A stretch of 64,000 nt of DNA from Comamonadaceae bacterium (GCA_947453965.1 CANGIQ010000007.1:50161-114160), one strand, 5' to 3'; positions 16,056 to 25,979 are shown, numbered from the stretch's first letter. A program made the numbers and translations. The notes: generated from the sequence alone by a model not told the origin.

Positions 16056-17360
16056 ATGCGAAACGTATCCCCCCGAATGAACCTTCGAACCATTGCGATG
16101 GCCACCGCGCTGGCCAGTGCCTCGCTGCTTGCCCATGCGCAAGAAACCTTCAAGGTCGGCGTGGTGAGCTTCTTGTCAGGCCAAGCTGCTGAGAGCTTTG
16201 GTATTCCCGCTGTGAACGGCGCCAAGGTCTTGGTCGACGCCTTCAACAAGGGCCAAGCCCCCGCCCCGTACAACAAAAAAGGCTTCGGCGGCATGACGAT
16301 TGAAGCCTTGTACGTCGATGAAAACGGCGGCGCCACCAAGCAAGTGCAAGAGTTGCGCAACTTGTATGACCGCGAAAAAGTCGATGCCGTGGTTGGCTAT
16401 GTGGGTTCGGGCGACTGTTTGGCCGTCGCCCCCGTGGCCGAAGAGATGAAAAAGTTTTTGATTCTGTATGACTGCGGCACGCCACGTATTTTTGAAGACG
16501 GCAAATACAACTACGTGTTCCGCACCGCCGCCCATGCCACCATGGACAACGTGGCCTTGGCCCGTTATCTGAAGTCACGCAATGTGCCGGTCAAGAGCTA
16601 CAACATGATCAACCAAGACTATGCCTGGGGCCAAGACTCACGCAAAGACTTCATGTTCTCGATGGAAAAGCTGTATCCAGATGCCAAGCCCGGCGAAGAC
16701 TTGCTGCCTAAGTTTGGCGCCGGTCAGTACGGCACGGAGATTTCTGCCTTGATGGCCAAGCCTGCGGACTTGGTGCACTCCAGCCTGTGGGGCGGCGACT
16801 TGCAGGCTTTCATCATGCAATCCGCACCACGCGGCTTGTTCAAGCGTTCGCAAGTGGTGTTGTCTGCGGGGGACCATGTGTTGCCTAGCTTGGGCGAGAA
16901 AGTGCCAGACGGCACGATCTTGGGCGCACGCGGCGCTTACGGTTTGATGGCACCGAAGTCGGCACTCAACGATTGGTGGTGGGAGTCGTACTCCAAGGCC
17001 AACAACGTCTACCCTGTGCAAGCCCCGTACCGCATGGCACAAGCCTTGTTGGGTTTGAAGCTCGCGGTGGAAAAAGCGATGGCCGCTAACGGTGGCAAAA
17101 AACCCACAGCTGAGCAACTCGCCGCCGCACTCAAGAACAGCGAATGGGATTCGCCTGCCGGCAAGATCCGCATGACCCTGGGTGGTGGTAACCAAGCGAT
17201 TCAAGAGACCGCGATTGGCCGCACACGCTGGGATGCCGCGAAGAAGATGGTGATGATCGAAGACATCCAACGCTTCCCCGCCGAGTGCGTGAACCCACCT
17301 GCCAACATGAAGTCAGACGACTGGCTCAAAGCCGGTTTCCCTGGCGCCAAGTGCAACTAA
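16056..17360 (+). CDS. periplasmic substrate-binding protein of a Liv-type ABC transporter, copy 2
   Basis: The 434-residue protein has a signal peptide (about residues 1-28, ending LAHA|Q). A type I periplasmic-binding fold follows (FKVGVVSFLSGQAAESFGIP). It is longer than copy 1 and clearly not a recent duplicate of it; members of this branch often bind aromatic or other non-amino-acid ligands. The ribosome site CTAGGAGACTCTCAC precedes the ATG. It opens the rightward operon K-H-M-G-F-ligase. Ligand unknown. Confidence 0.88.
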   Translation: MRNVSPRMNLRTIAMATALASASLLAHAQETFKVGVVSFLSGQAAESFGIPAVNGAKVLVDAFNKGQAPAPYNKKGFGGMTIEALYVDENGGATKQVQELRNLYDREKVDAVVGYVGSGDCLAVAPVAEEMKKFLILYDCGTPRIFEDGKYNYVFRTAAHATMDNVALARYLKSRNVPVKSYNMINQDYAWGQDSRKDFMFSMEKLYPDAKPGEDLLPKFGAGQYGTEISALMAKPADLVHSSLWGGDLQAFIMQSAPRGLFKRSQVVLSAGDHVLPSLGEKVPDGTILGARGAYGLMAPKSALNDWWWESYSKANNVYPVQAPYRMAQALLGLKLAVEKAMAANGGKKPTAEQLAAALKNSEWDSPAGKIRMTLGGGNQAIQETAIGRTRWDAAKKMVMIEDIQRFPAECVNPPANMKSDDWLKAGFPGAKCN

Positions 17361-17381
17361 GCATCAAGGAGTGAAGAACGC

Positions 17382-18278
17382 ATGGGACTGGCTGTCACTA
17401 TTTTGATGGATGGCCTGACCTATGCGTCTTGGCTTTTCATCGTCGCGCTGGGGCTGACCCTGGTGTTTGGTGTGCTCAAAATTTTGAACATTGCACACGG
17501 CAGTTTTTACGCGCTAGGCGCGTACGCTGCCGCCACCTTTGTCGGTTGGGTGGCGACGATGAAATGGGCCCCGGGCTGGAGCCTGGTGGCCATGTTGCTC
17601 GCAGCCATCGCCATTGCCGTGTTGATTGCGCCGTTGACCGAACGCGGTCTGCTGCGCTTTTTTTACGGCCATGACGAAGTGCTGTTGGTGTTGGTGACCT
17701 ATGCCTTGTTCTTGTGCATGGAAGACATTACCAAACTCATTTGGGGTGCCAACCCTTACTACGTGTCCGAGCCTTACAGCTTGTTTGGCAACGTCGAAAT
17801 TGGCAACCAAATTTATGTGGGCTACGACTTCTTACTGGTAGTGCTGGCCGTGGTGGTGGGCTTGGCCGTGTGGTGGGCACTGAACCGCACACGCCAAGGA
17901 AAAATCGTCACGGCTGTCATTCACAGCCCCGAAATTGCATCCAGCATGGGCATCCAAGTGTCCAAGGTCTACATGCACGCGTTTGGTGTGGGTGTGTTCT
18001 TGGCTGCTTTGGGTGGCGCGTTCACTGCGCCCATGATTTCGGTGCAACCCGGCGTGTCGGTGGGCGTGATTATTTTGTCGTTCGCTGTGGTCATCATTGG
18101 TGGCTTGGGCAGCATCGAAGGTGCTGCGATTGGTGCCTTGATCGTGGGCTTGGCCCGCGCCTTTGCGGTGCACGTGGTGCCGGTGGCCGAGCTCTTTTCG
18201 ATTTACGTCGTGATGGCCTTGGTGTTGATGGTGCGCCCCGAGGGGCTGTTTCAAAGAATTCAGGCGCGAAAAATCTAA
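17382..18278 (+). CDS. LivH-type ABC transporter permease, copy 2
   Basis: The 298-residue membrane protein has about eight hydrophobic helices and the LivH-type start region LTLVFGVLKILNIAHGSFYA. The loop TAVIHSPEIASSMGIQVSKV follows. It lies 21 bases after the binding-protein gene, with a ribosome site AAGGAGTGAAGAACGC. It forms the channel with the LivM-type protein that starts two bases after its stop. Confidence 0.9.
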   Translation: MGLAVTILMDGLTYASWLFIVALGLTLVFGVLKILNIAHGSFYALGAYAAATFVGWVATMKWAPGWSLVAMLLAAIAIAVLIAPLTERGLLRFFYGHDEVLLVLVTYALFLCMEDITKLIWGANPYYVSEPYSLFGNVEIGNQIYVGYDFLLVVLAVVVGLAVWWALNRTRQGKIVTAVIHSPEIASSMGIQVSKVYMHAFGVGVFLAALGGAFTAPMISVQPGVSVGVIILSFAVVIIGGLGSIEGAAIGALIVGLARAFAVHVVPVAELFSIYVVMALVLMVRPEGLFQRIQARKI

Positions 18279-18280
18279 CC

Positions 18281-19231
18281 ATGCATCGATCCTTCACCTT
18301 CTTAACCTGGGCCGCTGTGCTGTGCACGGCCGCTCTTTTGGCGCTTGGACTGGTTTTGCCGAAATGGTTGCTCTTCATGTGCACCATGGCTTTTGCCAAC
18401 GGCTTGGTATCGCTGGGCATCGTGCTGTTGATGCGCGGTGGCGTGGTGGCCTTTGGTCAAGGCCTGATGTCTGCCATTGGTGGCTACACCGCAGCCCTGC
18501 TGTTTCAAAAAATGGGCATCACCGACGCCATCGTGTTGACGCTGATCGGGGGCGTTACCGCCGCAGCGCTCACTGCGCCGTTTGCACCGCTGCTGTCGCG
18601 TTACCGCGGCATCTTTTTCTCCATGCTCACGCTGGCGCTGTCGATGGTGGGCTATGGCATCTTGGTCAAGACCGAACGACTCGGTGGCTCTGATGGTTTC
18701 AACCTGGGCCGTGTGTCGGTGCTGGGCCAAGCCCTCAGCGACGACTGGGTGGGCTATGTGCTGTATGCCGTGGCGGTGTGTTTTGCATGCCTCATGTCTT
18801 ACCTGAGCCGCATTTACTTTGACTCCACCCGTGGCTTGATCACCCAAGCGATTCGTGAAAACGAATTGCGGGTGGAATACCTGGGTGGCTCGGTGCGCCA
18901 CACCATGGCCCTGAACTTTGTGCTGGCCGCCTTCATGGGTGGCTGCGGTGGCGCTTTGGCCGTGATGGCCTTGGGCCACATTGACCCGAACTTCAGCTAC
19001 TGGACCACCTCGGGCGAGTTTGTGTTCGTGGCCATTTTGGCGGGCACACAAAGCGTGATTGCCATCATGCTCTCGTCGGTCATCTTGGAAGCCGTGCGCT
19101 CTTTTTCCAGCGCCTACTTCCCCAACACGTGGCAATTGGCACTGGGGCTGTTCTTGATGTTTGTGATTCGTTTCTTACCGCTCGGCCTGGGGTCGTTGTG
19201 GAGTCCTAAAGCGCACAAGGAGCAAGCATGA
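18281..19231 (+). CDS. LivM-type ABC transporter permease, copy 2
   Basis: The ATG at 18281 lies two bases after the livH stop. The same frame is open far upstream inside livH, but that part is not coding. The 316-residue product has about nine hydrophobic segments and the LivM-type motif GGVVAFGQGLMSAIGGYTAA. The loop GLITQAIRENELRVEYLGGS follows. It ends with a four-base ATGA overlap into livG. Confidence 0.88.
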   Translation: MHRSFTFLTWAAVLCTAALLALGLVLPKWLLFMCTMAFANGLVSLGIVLLMRGGVVAFGQGLMSAIGGYTAALLFQKMGITDAIVLTLIGGVTAAALTAPFAPLLSRYRGIFFSMLTLALSMVGYGILVKTERLGGSDGFNLGRVSVLGQALSDDWVGYVLYAVAVCFACLMSYLSRIYFDSTRGLITQAIRENELRVEYLGGSVRHTMALNFVLAAFMGGCGGALAVMALGHIDPNFSYWTTSGEFVFVAILAGTQSVIAIMLSSVILEAVRSFSSAYFPNTWQLALGLFLMFVIRFLPLGLGSLWSPKAHKEQA

Positions 19232-19998
19232 GTTCTTCTCTTTTGCTCAGCGCGCGCCATTTGCAAAAACAATTTGGCGCGGTGGTCGCGGCACATGATT
19301 TGTGCGTCGACATCAAGGTGGGCGAACGTGTGAGTTTGATCGGCAGCAACGGTGCCGGTAAAACCACGTTTGTGAACATGATCACCGGCTACCTCAAGCC
19401 CGACCAAGGCAGCATCCATTTGGGCGACACCGACATCACCGCCATGTCGCCCCGCCAAATCACCCGCTTAGGTGTGGCCCGCTCGTTCCAAATTCCACAG
19501 CTCTATCCCGCCTTGACCGTGATGGACAACATGCTGGTGGCCATGGCCTGCCATGACAACCAGCTGTCGATGTGGCGCTCAGCCTCGCAACCACAGCACA
19601 TTGCACGCGGCGTTGAATTGCTGGAGCGTTTTGGTTTGATTCAACACCGCCACCGTCGCGTCAGCGAACTGCCGGGCGGCGTGCGCAAATTGCTCGACAT
19701 TGCGCTCGCGCTCACCGGCTCACCCAAGCTGTTGTTGCTCGACGAGCCCACCAGCGGCGTGTCAGCCGAAGAAAAATTTCCGATGATGGAAACCGTCATG
19801 CATGCCTTGGGCAATGAACCATTGACCGCCTTGTTTGTCGAGCACGACATGGACATTGTGCGGCGCCATGCGGATCGCGTGATTGCGTTTTACAGCGGTC
19901 GCATCATTGCCGACGATGCGCCCGAAAAAGCTTTGGCCACCGACGATGTGCGTCGCTACGTGACGGGTGAGTTGCGCCAGGAGGCCAGCCATGCTTGA
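19228..19998 (+). CDS. LivG-type ABC transporter ATP-binding protein, copy 2
   Basis: The 256-residue ATPase has Walker A GSNGAGKTTF and Walker B LLLLDEPTSGVSAEE. Its signature region is ELPGGVRKLLDIALAL, which departs from LSGGQ in a way often seen in LivG. It overlaps the permease gene by four bases and the following livF gene by eight. It presumably supplies half of the ATPase dimer of the rightward transporter. Confidence 0.9.
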   Translation: MSSSLLLSARHLQKQFGAVVAAHDLCVDIKVGERVSLIGSNGAGKTTFVNMITGYLKPDQGSIHLGDTDITAMSPRQITRLGVARSFQIPQLYPALTVMDNMLVAMACHDNQLSMWRSASQPQHIARGVELLERFGLIQHRHRRVSELPGGVRKLLDIALALTGSPKLLLLDEPTSGVSAEEKFPMMETVMHALGNEPLTALFVEHDMDIVRRHADRVIAFYSGRIIADDAPEKALATDDVRRYVTGELRQEASHA

Positions 19999-20638
19999 AA
20001 TCAAAGACATCCACGTCAACATCGAATCCGTGCAAGTCTTGCGCGGCATGACGCTCACCGTCGAAACCGGCAGCATGACGGGTTTGGTGGGTCGCAACGG
20101 CGCGGGCAAAACCAGCTTAATGCGCAGCGTGATGGGGCACTTGCAAGTGCGCTCTGGCAGCATCCACTTCAACGGCCAAGACCTGACCCAAATCCCGCCC
20201 GAAGCGCGCGCAGGCCTGGGCATTGGCTACATGCCTGAAGACCGTGGCTTGGTGCCTGAGCTGACCGTTGAAGAAAACATTTTGATTCCGCTGTGGGTGT
20301 CCAAAACCCTCAACATCCAAGATCGCTTGGCGTTTGTGTACAGCGTGTTGCCCGAGTTGCAGCCCATGGCCGAGCGTCGCGCGCTGCTGCTCTCCGGCGG
20401 TCAACAAAAACTGGTCGCCCTGGCGCGCGCCATGGCGGTGGGCACCAAGTTGCTGCTGCTGGACGAGCCGTTTGAAGGCGTGGCGCCCGCACTCTCCATG
20501 CGATTGAGCGATGTGATTGCCAGCCTGCGCGGCGGCGACTTGTCGGTGTTGATTTCGCAATCCGACCTCAACCACTCGAGCAGCTTGGTCAACCAAGAAG
20601 TGGTCATTGAGCGCGGCGCCAACCACGTTCACGCATGA
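19991..20638 (+). CDS. LivF-type ABC transporter ATP-binding protein, copy 2
   Basis: The ATG at 19991 lies inside the end of livG and follows CCAGGAGGCCAGCC, a good ribosome site; an in-frame codon at 19967 is less plausible. The 215-residue product has Walker A GRNGAGKTSL, signature LLSGGQQKLVALARA and Walker B LLLLDEPFEG. It is shorter than copy 1 and lacks the basic C-terminal tail. The stop overlaps the ATG of the ligase gene. Confidence 0.9.
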   Translation: MLEIKDIHVNIESVQVLRGMTLTVETGSMTGLVGRNGAGKTSLMRSVMGHLQVRSGSIHFNGQDLTQIPPEARAGLGIGYMPEDRGLVPELTVEENILIPLWVSKTLNIQDRLAFVYSVLPELQPMAERRALLLSGGQQKLVALARAMAVGTKLLLLDEPFEGVAPALSMRLSDVIASLRGGDLSVLISQSDLNHSSSLVNQEVVIERGANHVHA

Positions 20639-22257
20639 TGCACGCCGCTTGGAACGACAGCGCCATGGGGGCGCAACGGGTCGAGGCGTGGGACCACCAG
20701 CGCTTGGTGCGCTGCTTTGCACAGCGCCCTAAGTCCTTCATTTCGCTGCTCGAAAAGGCCAAGAACACACACGCCCACAAAAAAGCGCTGGTGTTTGAAC
20801 AGCAGCGTTGGACCTACCAAGAAACTTGGCACGAGGTGTTGCGCTGTGCGCAAGCACTGGCCAGTTTAGGCATTGGTCCGCAAGACCGGGTACTGCTGTT
20901 TGTCAGCAACCGTCCAGAGTTTGTGTTCGTGTTGTTTGCCATTCAATACCTGGGCGCGATTGCCGTGCCCGTAGGCATCCGCGAGCAAAAGCCTGGTCTC
21001 ACCTACATCATGAACCAGTGCACTGCCAAGGCCGTTGTGTTTGACGAGGCCCTGCAAGACCGTATTCCCGCTTTCAGCGACGTGGCCAGTTTGGCACACC
21101 GCATCGCGCTCGACACGCAGCACACAACCGACGATGTGGTCAGCTTGAACGCGCTGTGCAACTGCGCCAACAACGCACCCATCGCCTGCGCGACCACACA
21201 AGAATTTGACACCGCCGTCATCCTCTACACCTCAGGCACCACGGGCAACCCCAAAGGGGCCATGCTCACAAACACCAACATTGCGCATTCGGTGCTGCAT
21301 TTCGAATACGGCATGGCGCTCACGCATGAGGACACCGCCGCCTTGGCCGTGCCCGCCAGCCATGTGACGGGCTTGATTGCCATCATTGCCGCCATGGTCC
21401 ATGTGGCTGGGGCGGTGATCATCTTGCGAGAGTTCAAAGCCGCCAGCTTCTTGGCCGCTGCGGTCGAAGAACACATGACGTACACCCTGATGGTGCCTGC
21501 CATGTACAACCTGTGCTTGCGCGAACCCGGGTTTGGCAGCATGGCCTTGCAGCATTGGCGCATTGGCGGCTACGGCGGCGCGCCCATGCCGGTGAGCGTG
21601 ATTGAACAACTCGCACACCACTTGCCCCAACTCGATTTGCGCAATGCTTACGGCGCGACCGAAACCACCTCGCCCACCACCCTCATGCCCAAAGGCGCCA
21701 ACCACGACCATGCCGATACGGTGGGCGTGGTCTTGCCCTGCGCCCACGTGTTGGTGATGGATGACGATGGCGTGGAAGTACCCCACGGCGAAACCGGCGA
21801 GCTGTGGATTAGCGGCCCGATGGTCACACCTGGCTACTGGGACAACCCACAAGCCACCGCACAATCGTTCACCGCCGGCTATTGGCACTCGGGCGATTTG
21901 GGCTCAATTGACGCGCAAGGCTTTGTGCGCATTTATGACCGCAAAAAAGACATGCTCAACCGCGGTGGCTTCAAGATTTATTCGGTCGAGGTGGAAAACT
22001 GCCTCATGGCCATGCCCGGTATTTTGGAAGCGGCCATTGTGGGCCGCCCCTGCCCGGTGTTGGGTGAGCGGGTGCATGCGTTTGTGTATGCGCCAGGCGG
22101 ACCCGGTGCCGATGAGGCTGTCATTGCCCACTGCAAAGCCGCCTTGGCCGATTACAAGGTGCCTGAGACGATCACTTGGTTGGAAGCACCCTTGCCGCGC
22201 AACGCCAACGGCAAAGTGCTCAAGCGCCAGCTGCGGCTGCAAGAAACCAGCGCCTAG
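20635..22257 (+). CDS. AMP-forming acyl-CoA ligase, acetate/medium-chain type
   Basis: The 540-residue adenylate-forming enzyme has the phosphate loop YTSGTTGNPKGAML, the NAYGATETTSP motif and WHSGDLGSID. The catalytic segment DRKKDMLNRGGFKIYSVEVE has the usual C-terminal lysine in NGKVLKRQL. It overlaps livF by four bases. Its length and motifs place it in a different branch from the 603-residue ligase of the leftward operon. The two divergent transporters thus carry non-identical activating enzymes. It converges on the sensor kinase gene with a four-base 3' overlap. Substrate unknown; a carboxylic acid by context. Confidence 0.85.
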   Translation: MMHAAWNDSAMGAQRVEAWDHQRLVRCFAQRPKSFISLLEKAKNTHAHKKALVFEQQRWTYQETWHEVLRCAQALASLGIGPQDRVLLFVSNRPEFVFVLFAIQYLGAIAVPVGIREQKPGLTYIMNQCTAKAVVFDEALQDRIPAFSDVASLAHRIALDTQHTTDDVVSLNALCNCANNAPIACATTQEFDTAVILYTSGTTGNPKGAMLTNTNIAHSVLHFEYGMALTHEDTAALAVPASHVTGLIAIIAAMVHVAGAVIILREFKAASFLAAAVEEHMTYTLMVPAMYNLCLREPGFGSMALQHWRIGGYGGAPMPVSVIEQLAHHLPQLDLRNAYGATETTSPTTLMPKGANHDHADTVGVVLPCAHVLVMDDDGVEVPHGETGELWISGPMVTPGYWDNPQATAQSFTAGYWHSGDLGSIDAQGFVRIYDRKKDMLNRGGFKIYSVEVENCLMAMPGILEAAIVGRPCPVLGERVHAFVYAPGGPGADEAVIAHCKAALADYKVPETITWLEAPLPRNANGKVLKRQLRLQETSA

Positions 22258-23684
22258 TGCGTGGACCGCCCCACTAGGGGCGAGGCCTGCACAGCGGGCA
22301 ATGCCAAAGTTGCCACCGCACCTTCTTGCGAAGCGTTGGCAAAGGTCAAAGTGCCGCCATGCTGCTCGGCAATGGAGCGCGAAATCATGATGCCCACGCC
22401 CAAGCCTTCGGGCTTGGTGGTGAAGAACTCGGTGCCCATACCCGCCAACACCTGAGGCGAAAAGCCAATGCCTGAATCGGTGATGCGCAACACCACCTGC
22501 TCACCTTCGTTGCGCACATCCACAGCAATGACGCGGCGTGGCACGGTGGCCATGGCTTGCATGGCGTTGCGGTAGAGGTTGAGCACAATTTGCGACAACT
22601 GAATCCGGTCTCCCATCACAGGCGCCAAGGCGTGGTCACGCGCAAACGTGAACGTCACCTCGCGCGCCCGTGCTTCTGCCGCCAGCAGATCAGCCACCTC
22701 GACCGATAAAGTTGCCACATCAACCCGCTCAAAAGTTTCAGGTGCAGGCTGGATGAAATTGCGGATGCGTTGAATGATTTGGCTGGCACGCAAGGTGTTT
22801 TGCTCAATCGCATTGATGTTTTCATGCAGGTGCGCAGGCGTGAGCGTGCCGCTCGTCAAACCTTGCTGCACCATATTGGCATCGAGCAAGATGGCGGCCA
22901 GCGGTTGGTTGAGTTCGTGGCTGATTGAGGCCGACATGGCGCCCAAGCTGCGCTGGCGATCGAGCTGTGCAATGCGACCGCGCCAGCGCGAATGCTCCAG
23001 CTGCTGCGCTTGTTCTTTGGCCAACACCACTTCTTTGGCGGTGGAACGCTCGGCAAAAATGCCGACAAACGCAAAATTGCCCAAGACCGTGGTGAGCAAG
23101 ACCATCACGGTGGTGACCATGGCATCAATGTCTGCCGCCACGGGACTGGGGTGAGACACGCCCAAGCCCGTCAGCACCACGCGCACCGCCACCACAGCCA
23201 CCGCCGCCATGTGGACCAACGAAAACCAACGCGCGCTGCGCGAAGATTCCGCTTGCGCCAACTGCCATGACAAACGGGCCAACTCGGCAAAGCACAGCGC
23301 GAGCACGCCAAAGCCCCAACCGAATCGAAAGAATGGGCTCTCCATCTCAAGCCGAAACCATTCGTAAATCACCATATAAACCGCCAACCACAACACCCAG
23401 TGGTAGGTCGGCCAAGGCCGCTTGAGCTCCAACTTCAAAGCCTGGATGCGCAACAAATTGCCCCACATCACACAGGCGTTGGCCACGGTGAAAGACAGCC
23501 ACTCGGGCAAATAAATACGCAAGCCGACCAACAACACGCCAATGCCAAACAAAGCACCGCCCACGCACCAATGCCTGACCGACAGCGTGCGCGACGCCGC
23601 CAACACAGACCACGCCATGAGGGGCATGGGCATGTAGAGCAAGCCAATCAGGGTGATGGCAATGGCCAGACTGGAATCGGTCAT
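22254..23684 (-). CDS. membrane sensor histidine kinase
   Basis: The 476-residue protein has seven or so hydrophobic segments in residues 1-215 and no large periplasmic loop. The HisKA motif SISHELNQPLAAIL carries H256. ATPase boxes follow: NLYRNAMQAM, DSGIGFSPQV and GLGVGIMISRSIAEQHGG. No response regulator is adjacent, so its partner is elsewhere or unknown. The HELNQPL form of the H box and the 7TM input resemble kinases paired with LuxR-type regulators, but that is inference. It is convergent with the acyl-CoA ligase gene and 9 bases downstream of the M48 peptidase gene, so possibly co-transcribed with it. Confidence 0.85.
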   Translation of the reverse strand: MTDSSLAIAITLIGLLYMPMPLMAWSVLAASRTLSVRHWCVGGALFGIGVLLVGLRIYLPEWLSFTVANACVMWGNLLRIQALKLELKRPWPTYHWVLWLAVYMVIYEWFRLEMESPFFRFGWGFGVLALCFAELARLSWQLAQAESSRSARWFSLVHMAAVAVVAVRVVLTGLGVSHPSPVAADIDAMVTTVMVLLTTVLGNFAFVGIFAERSTAKEVVLAKEQAQQLEHSRWRGRIAQLDRQRSLGAMSASISHELNQPLAAILLDANMVQQGLTSGTLTPAHLHENINAIEQNTLRASQIIQRIRNFIQPAPETFERVDVATLSVEVADLLAAEARAREVTFTFARDHALAPVMGDRIQLSQIVLNLYRNAMQAMATVPRRVIAVDVRNEGEQVVLRITDSGIGFSPQVLAGMGTEFFTTKPEGLGVGIMISRSIAEQHGGTLTFANASQEGAVATLALPAVQASPLVGRSTH

Positions 23685-23693
23685 TGGTCTGTT

Positions 23694-24530
23694 TTATTGA
23701 CCGGTTTTGGCTTGGTTGTACAGCGGCATGACCTTGGGCAGGTTGGCCTGAATTTCGTGAATGCGGGTATTGCCTGAAGGATGGGTGCTCAGCCACTGAG
23801 GGGGCGCGCCTTTGTTCGCTTCGCTCATTTTTTGCCACAAGGTCACACCGGCCTCGGGGTTGTAGCCTGCACGTGCCGCCAACTCCATGCCGACCAAGTC
23901 GGCCTCGGTTTCGTCGTCGCGGCTGAACTTGAGGTTGATCAGGTTGGCCCCTTGCTTGGCCACCAAATCAGTGATCTGGGGGTTGACGCCAAAAAACACC
24001 GAGGCCACGGTGCTGCCAATGGTGGCCAAGCCGTTGGTGGCCGTGGCTTTGCCCATGCGCTCACGGGCGTGCTCGCGCAAGGCGTGAGCAATTTCATGGC
24101 CCATCACCATGGCGACTTCATCGTCGCTGAGCTTGAGCTGGTTCAAGATGCCGGTATAAAACGCGATCTTGCCGCCCGGCATGCAAAACGCGTTGATCTG
24201 GTTGGAGCCAATCAGGTTGACCTCCCACTTCCACTCGCGCGCGCGTGGGTTCCAGTCGTAGCTCTGTGGAATCAGGTCTTTGGCAATGCGGCGCAAACGC
24301 TGCACCTGAGGATGGTCATCAGGGCCGAGTGCGTTTTTGCTGGCAGCCTCTTTGAGCATCTGGCCATACTGTTGGCGCGCGGACTGCTCGACTTCGGCCG
24401 CGGGCACCAAATTGGCAAACACCGAAGCCTCTTTGTTGACCTCCACGCCATCGCGGGCCAGCAAAGCAGGTGCACCCAAACCACAGGCACAGCCAACACA
24501 GCCATAAAGAAATGCACGTTTAGAGAGCAT
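23694..24530 (-). CDS. M48-family zinc metallopeptidase, exported
   Basis: The ATG at 24530 starts 278 residues with a Cys-rich signal segment (MLSKRAFLYGCVGCACG) ending near LLA. A longer frame upstream would overlap the divergent transporter gene. The zinc motif HEIAH lies in VMGHEIAHALREHARERM, and the third ligand glutamate in DDETEADLVGMELAARAG. This is the periplasmic LoiP/BepA-like class, which processes or clears outer-membrane proteins. The start lies 38 bases from the divergent transporter start, leaving little room for two promoters. Confidence 0.85.
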   Translation of the reverse strand: MLSKRAFLYGCVGCACGLGAPALLARDGVEVNKEASVFANLVPAAEVEQSARQQYGQMLKEAASKNALGPDDHPQVQRLRRIAKDLIPQSYDWNPRAREWKWEVNLIGSNQINAFCMPGGKIAFYTGILNQLKLSDDEVAMVMGHEIAHALREHARERMGKATATNGLATIGSTVASVFFGVNPQITDLVAKQGANLINLKFSRDDETEADLVGMELAARAGYNPEAGVTLWQKMSEANKGAPPQWLSTHPSGNTRIHEIQANLPKVMPLYNQAKTGQ

Positions 24531-24568
24531 AGAAAAGGTCTTTCTACGAAAGCCTGAAAATAAGGACC

Positions 24569-25915
24569 ATGAACGATACAACAAGTCCCTCGCCCGAGAC
24601 CCAAGTGCCAACCCAAAAACCGAGTTGGTGGCAAGCGTTTCATGTCTACCTGGAGCCCGCATCATGGCGCATGTTGTGTCTGGGGTTTTCGGCGGGCTTG
24701 CCTTTGCTGTTGGTGTTAGGCACCTTGAGCTTTCGCTTGCGTGAGGCGGGCATTGACCGCAGCACAATTGGTTTTTTGAGCTGGGTGGGTTTGGCCTACG
24801 GTTTCAAATGGGTCTGGTCGCCGCTGGTCGATCGCTTGCCCCTGCCTTGGCTCACCCGCTGGCTGGGTCGACGCCGCAGTTGGCTGTTGCTGGCACAAAG
24901 CGTGGTGATGGCTGGCTTGGTGGGCATGGCCATGTTGGACCCGCAACAAGCCTTGGAACCCGTGGTGTGGTGTGCCTTGTTGGTGGCCTTTGGCTCGGCC
25001 ACCCAAGACATTGCCTTGGACGCCTTTCGCATTGAGTCGGCCGACGCCCAGCACCAAGCCGCACTGGCGGCCACCTACCAAACCGGCTACCGCTTGGCCA
25101 TGATTTGGGCCGGCGCGGGTGTGCTGTGGATTGCGGCCCGGGTGGCGGGCACTGACAACACCGCCTACCAACACGCGGCTTGGCAAAGCGCTTATTTGGT
25201 GATGGCTGCATCGATGGGCTTAGGTGTGTTGACCGTGTTGCTGTCACCCGAGCCTGCACAACGTGAACTGCCCCCCGCACGCAATGCTGCCGAGTGGCTG
25301 CGTGGTGCCTTGGTCGAACCCTTTGCCGACTTCATCCGTCGCTACCGCTGGCAAGCGGCCATCATCTTGGGGCTGATTGCGGTCTACCGCATCAGCGATG
25401 TGGTGATGGGCATCATGGCGAATCCGTTTTATGTGGACATGGGTTACACCAAAGACGAAGTGGCCGCTGTAACCAAGGTGTTCGGCGTGATCATGACGCT
25501 GCTGGGCGCCTTCATCGGTGGCGTGCTGTCGATGCGCTTAGGGGTGATGCGCATCTTGATGCTGGGTGCTGTGCTGAGTGCGCTCACCAACTTGCTGTTC
25601 GCTTGGCTGGCCACCCGCGGCCATGATTTGACCGCACTGATTTGGGTCATCTCGGCCGACAACCTGGCCAGTGGCATTGCGTCGGCGGCTTTCATTGCCT
25701 ACCTGTCGAGCCTGACCAATGTGAACTACTCGGCCACCCAATATGCCTTGTTCAGCTCCATGATGCTGTTGGCGCCCAAATGGTTGGCTGGGTTTTCCGG
25801 CGTGTTTGTCGACGCGCATGGTTACCAGGCTTTCTTCAACAGCACCGCCTTGTTGGGTGCGCCGGTGCTGCTGCTGGTCTGGCTGGCCGCGCGGGTGCTG
25901 CCTGCGAAGGCGTGA
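24569..25915 (+). CDS. AmpG-like major facilitator transporter
   Basis: The 448-residue protein has 12 predicted hydrophobic segments with the AmpG-type features SAGLPLLLVLGTLSFRLREA, FKWVWSPLVDRL and ATQDIALDAFRIE. AmpG imports anhydro-muropeptides for cell-wall recycling and induces ampC-type responses. Paralogues without that role exist, so muropeptide transport is likely but not certain. No other recycling gene is adjacent. It is divergent from the M48 peptidase and 64 bases upstream of the two-component pair. Confidence 0.75.
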   Translation: MNDTTSPSPETQVPTQKPSWWQAFHVYLEPASWRMLCLGFSAGLPLLLVLGTLSFRLREAGIDRSTIGFLSWVGLAYGFKWVWSPLVDRLPLPWLTRWLGRRRSWLLLAQSVVMAGLVGMAMLDPQQALEPVVWCALLVAFGSATQDIALDAFRIESADAQHQAALAATYQTGYRLAMIWAGAGVLWIAARVAGTDNTAYQHAAWQSAYLVMAASMGLGVLTVLLSPEPAQRELPPARNAAEWLRGALVEPFADFIRRYRWQAAIILGLIAVYRISDVVMGIMANPFYVDMGYTKDEVAAVTKVFGVIMTLLGAFIGGVLSMRLGVMRILMLGAVLSALTNLLFAWLATRGHDLTALIWVISADNLASGIASAAFIAYLSSLTNVNYSATQYALFSSMMLLAPKWLAGFSGVFVDAHGYQAFFNSTALLGAPVLLLVWLAARVLPAKA

Positions 25916-25979
25916 TTTACCGCGTCTTTACACAACAGATAACGAGGGTGCGAAGCAGCCCCGGCATGATGAACCCACC

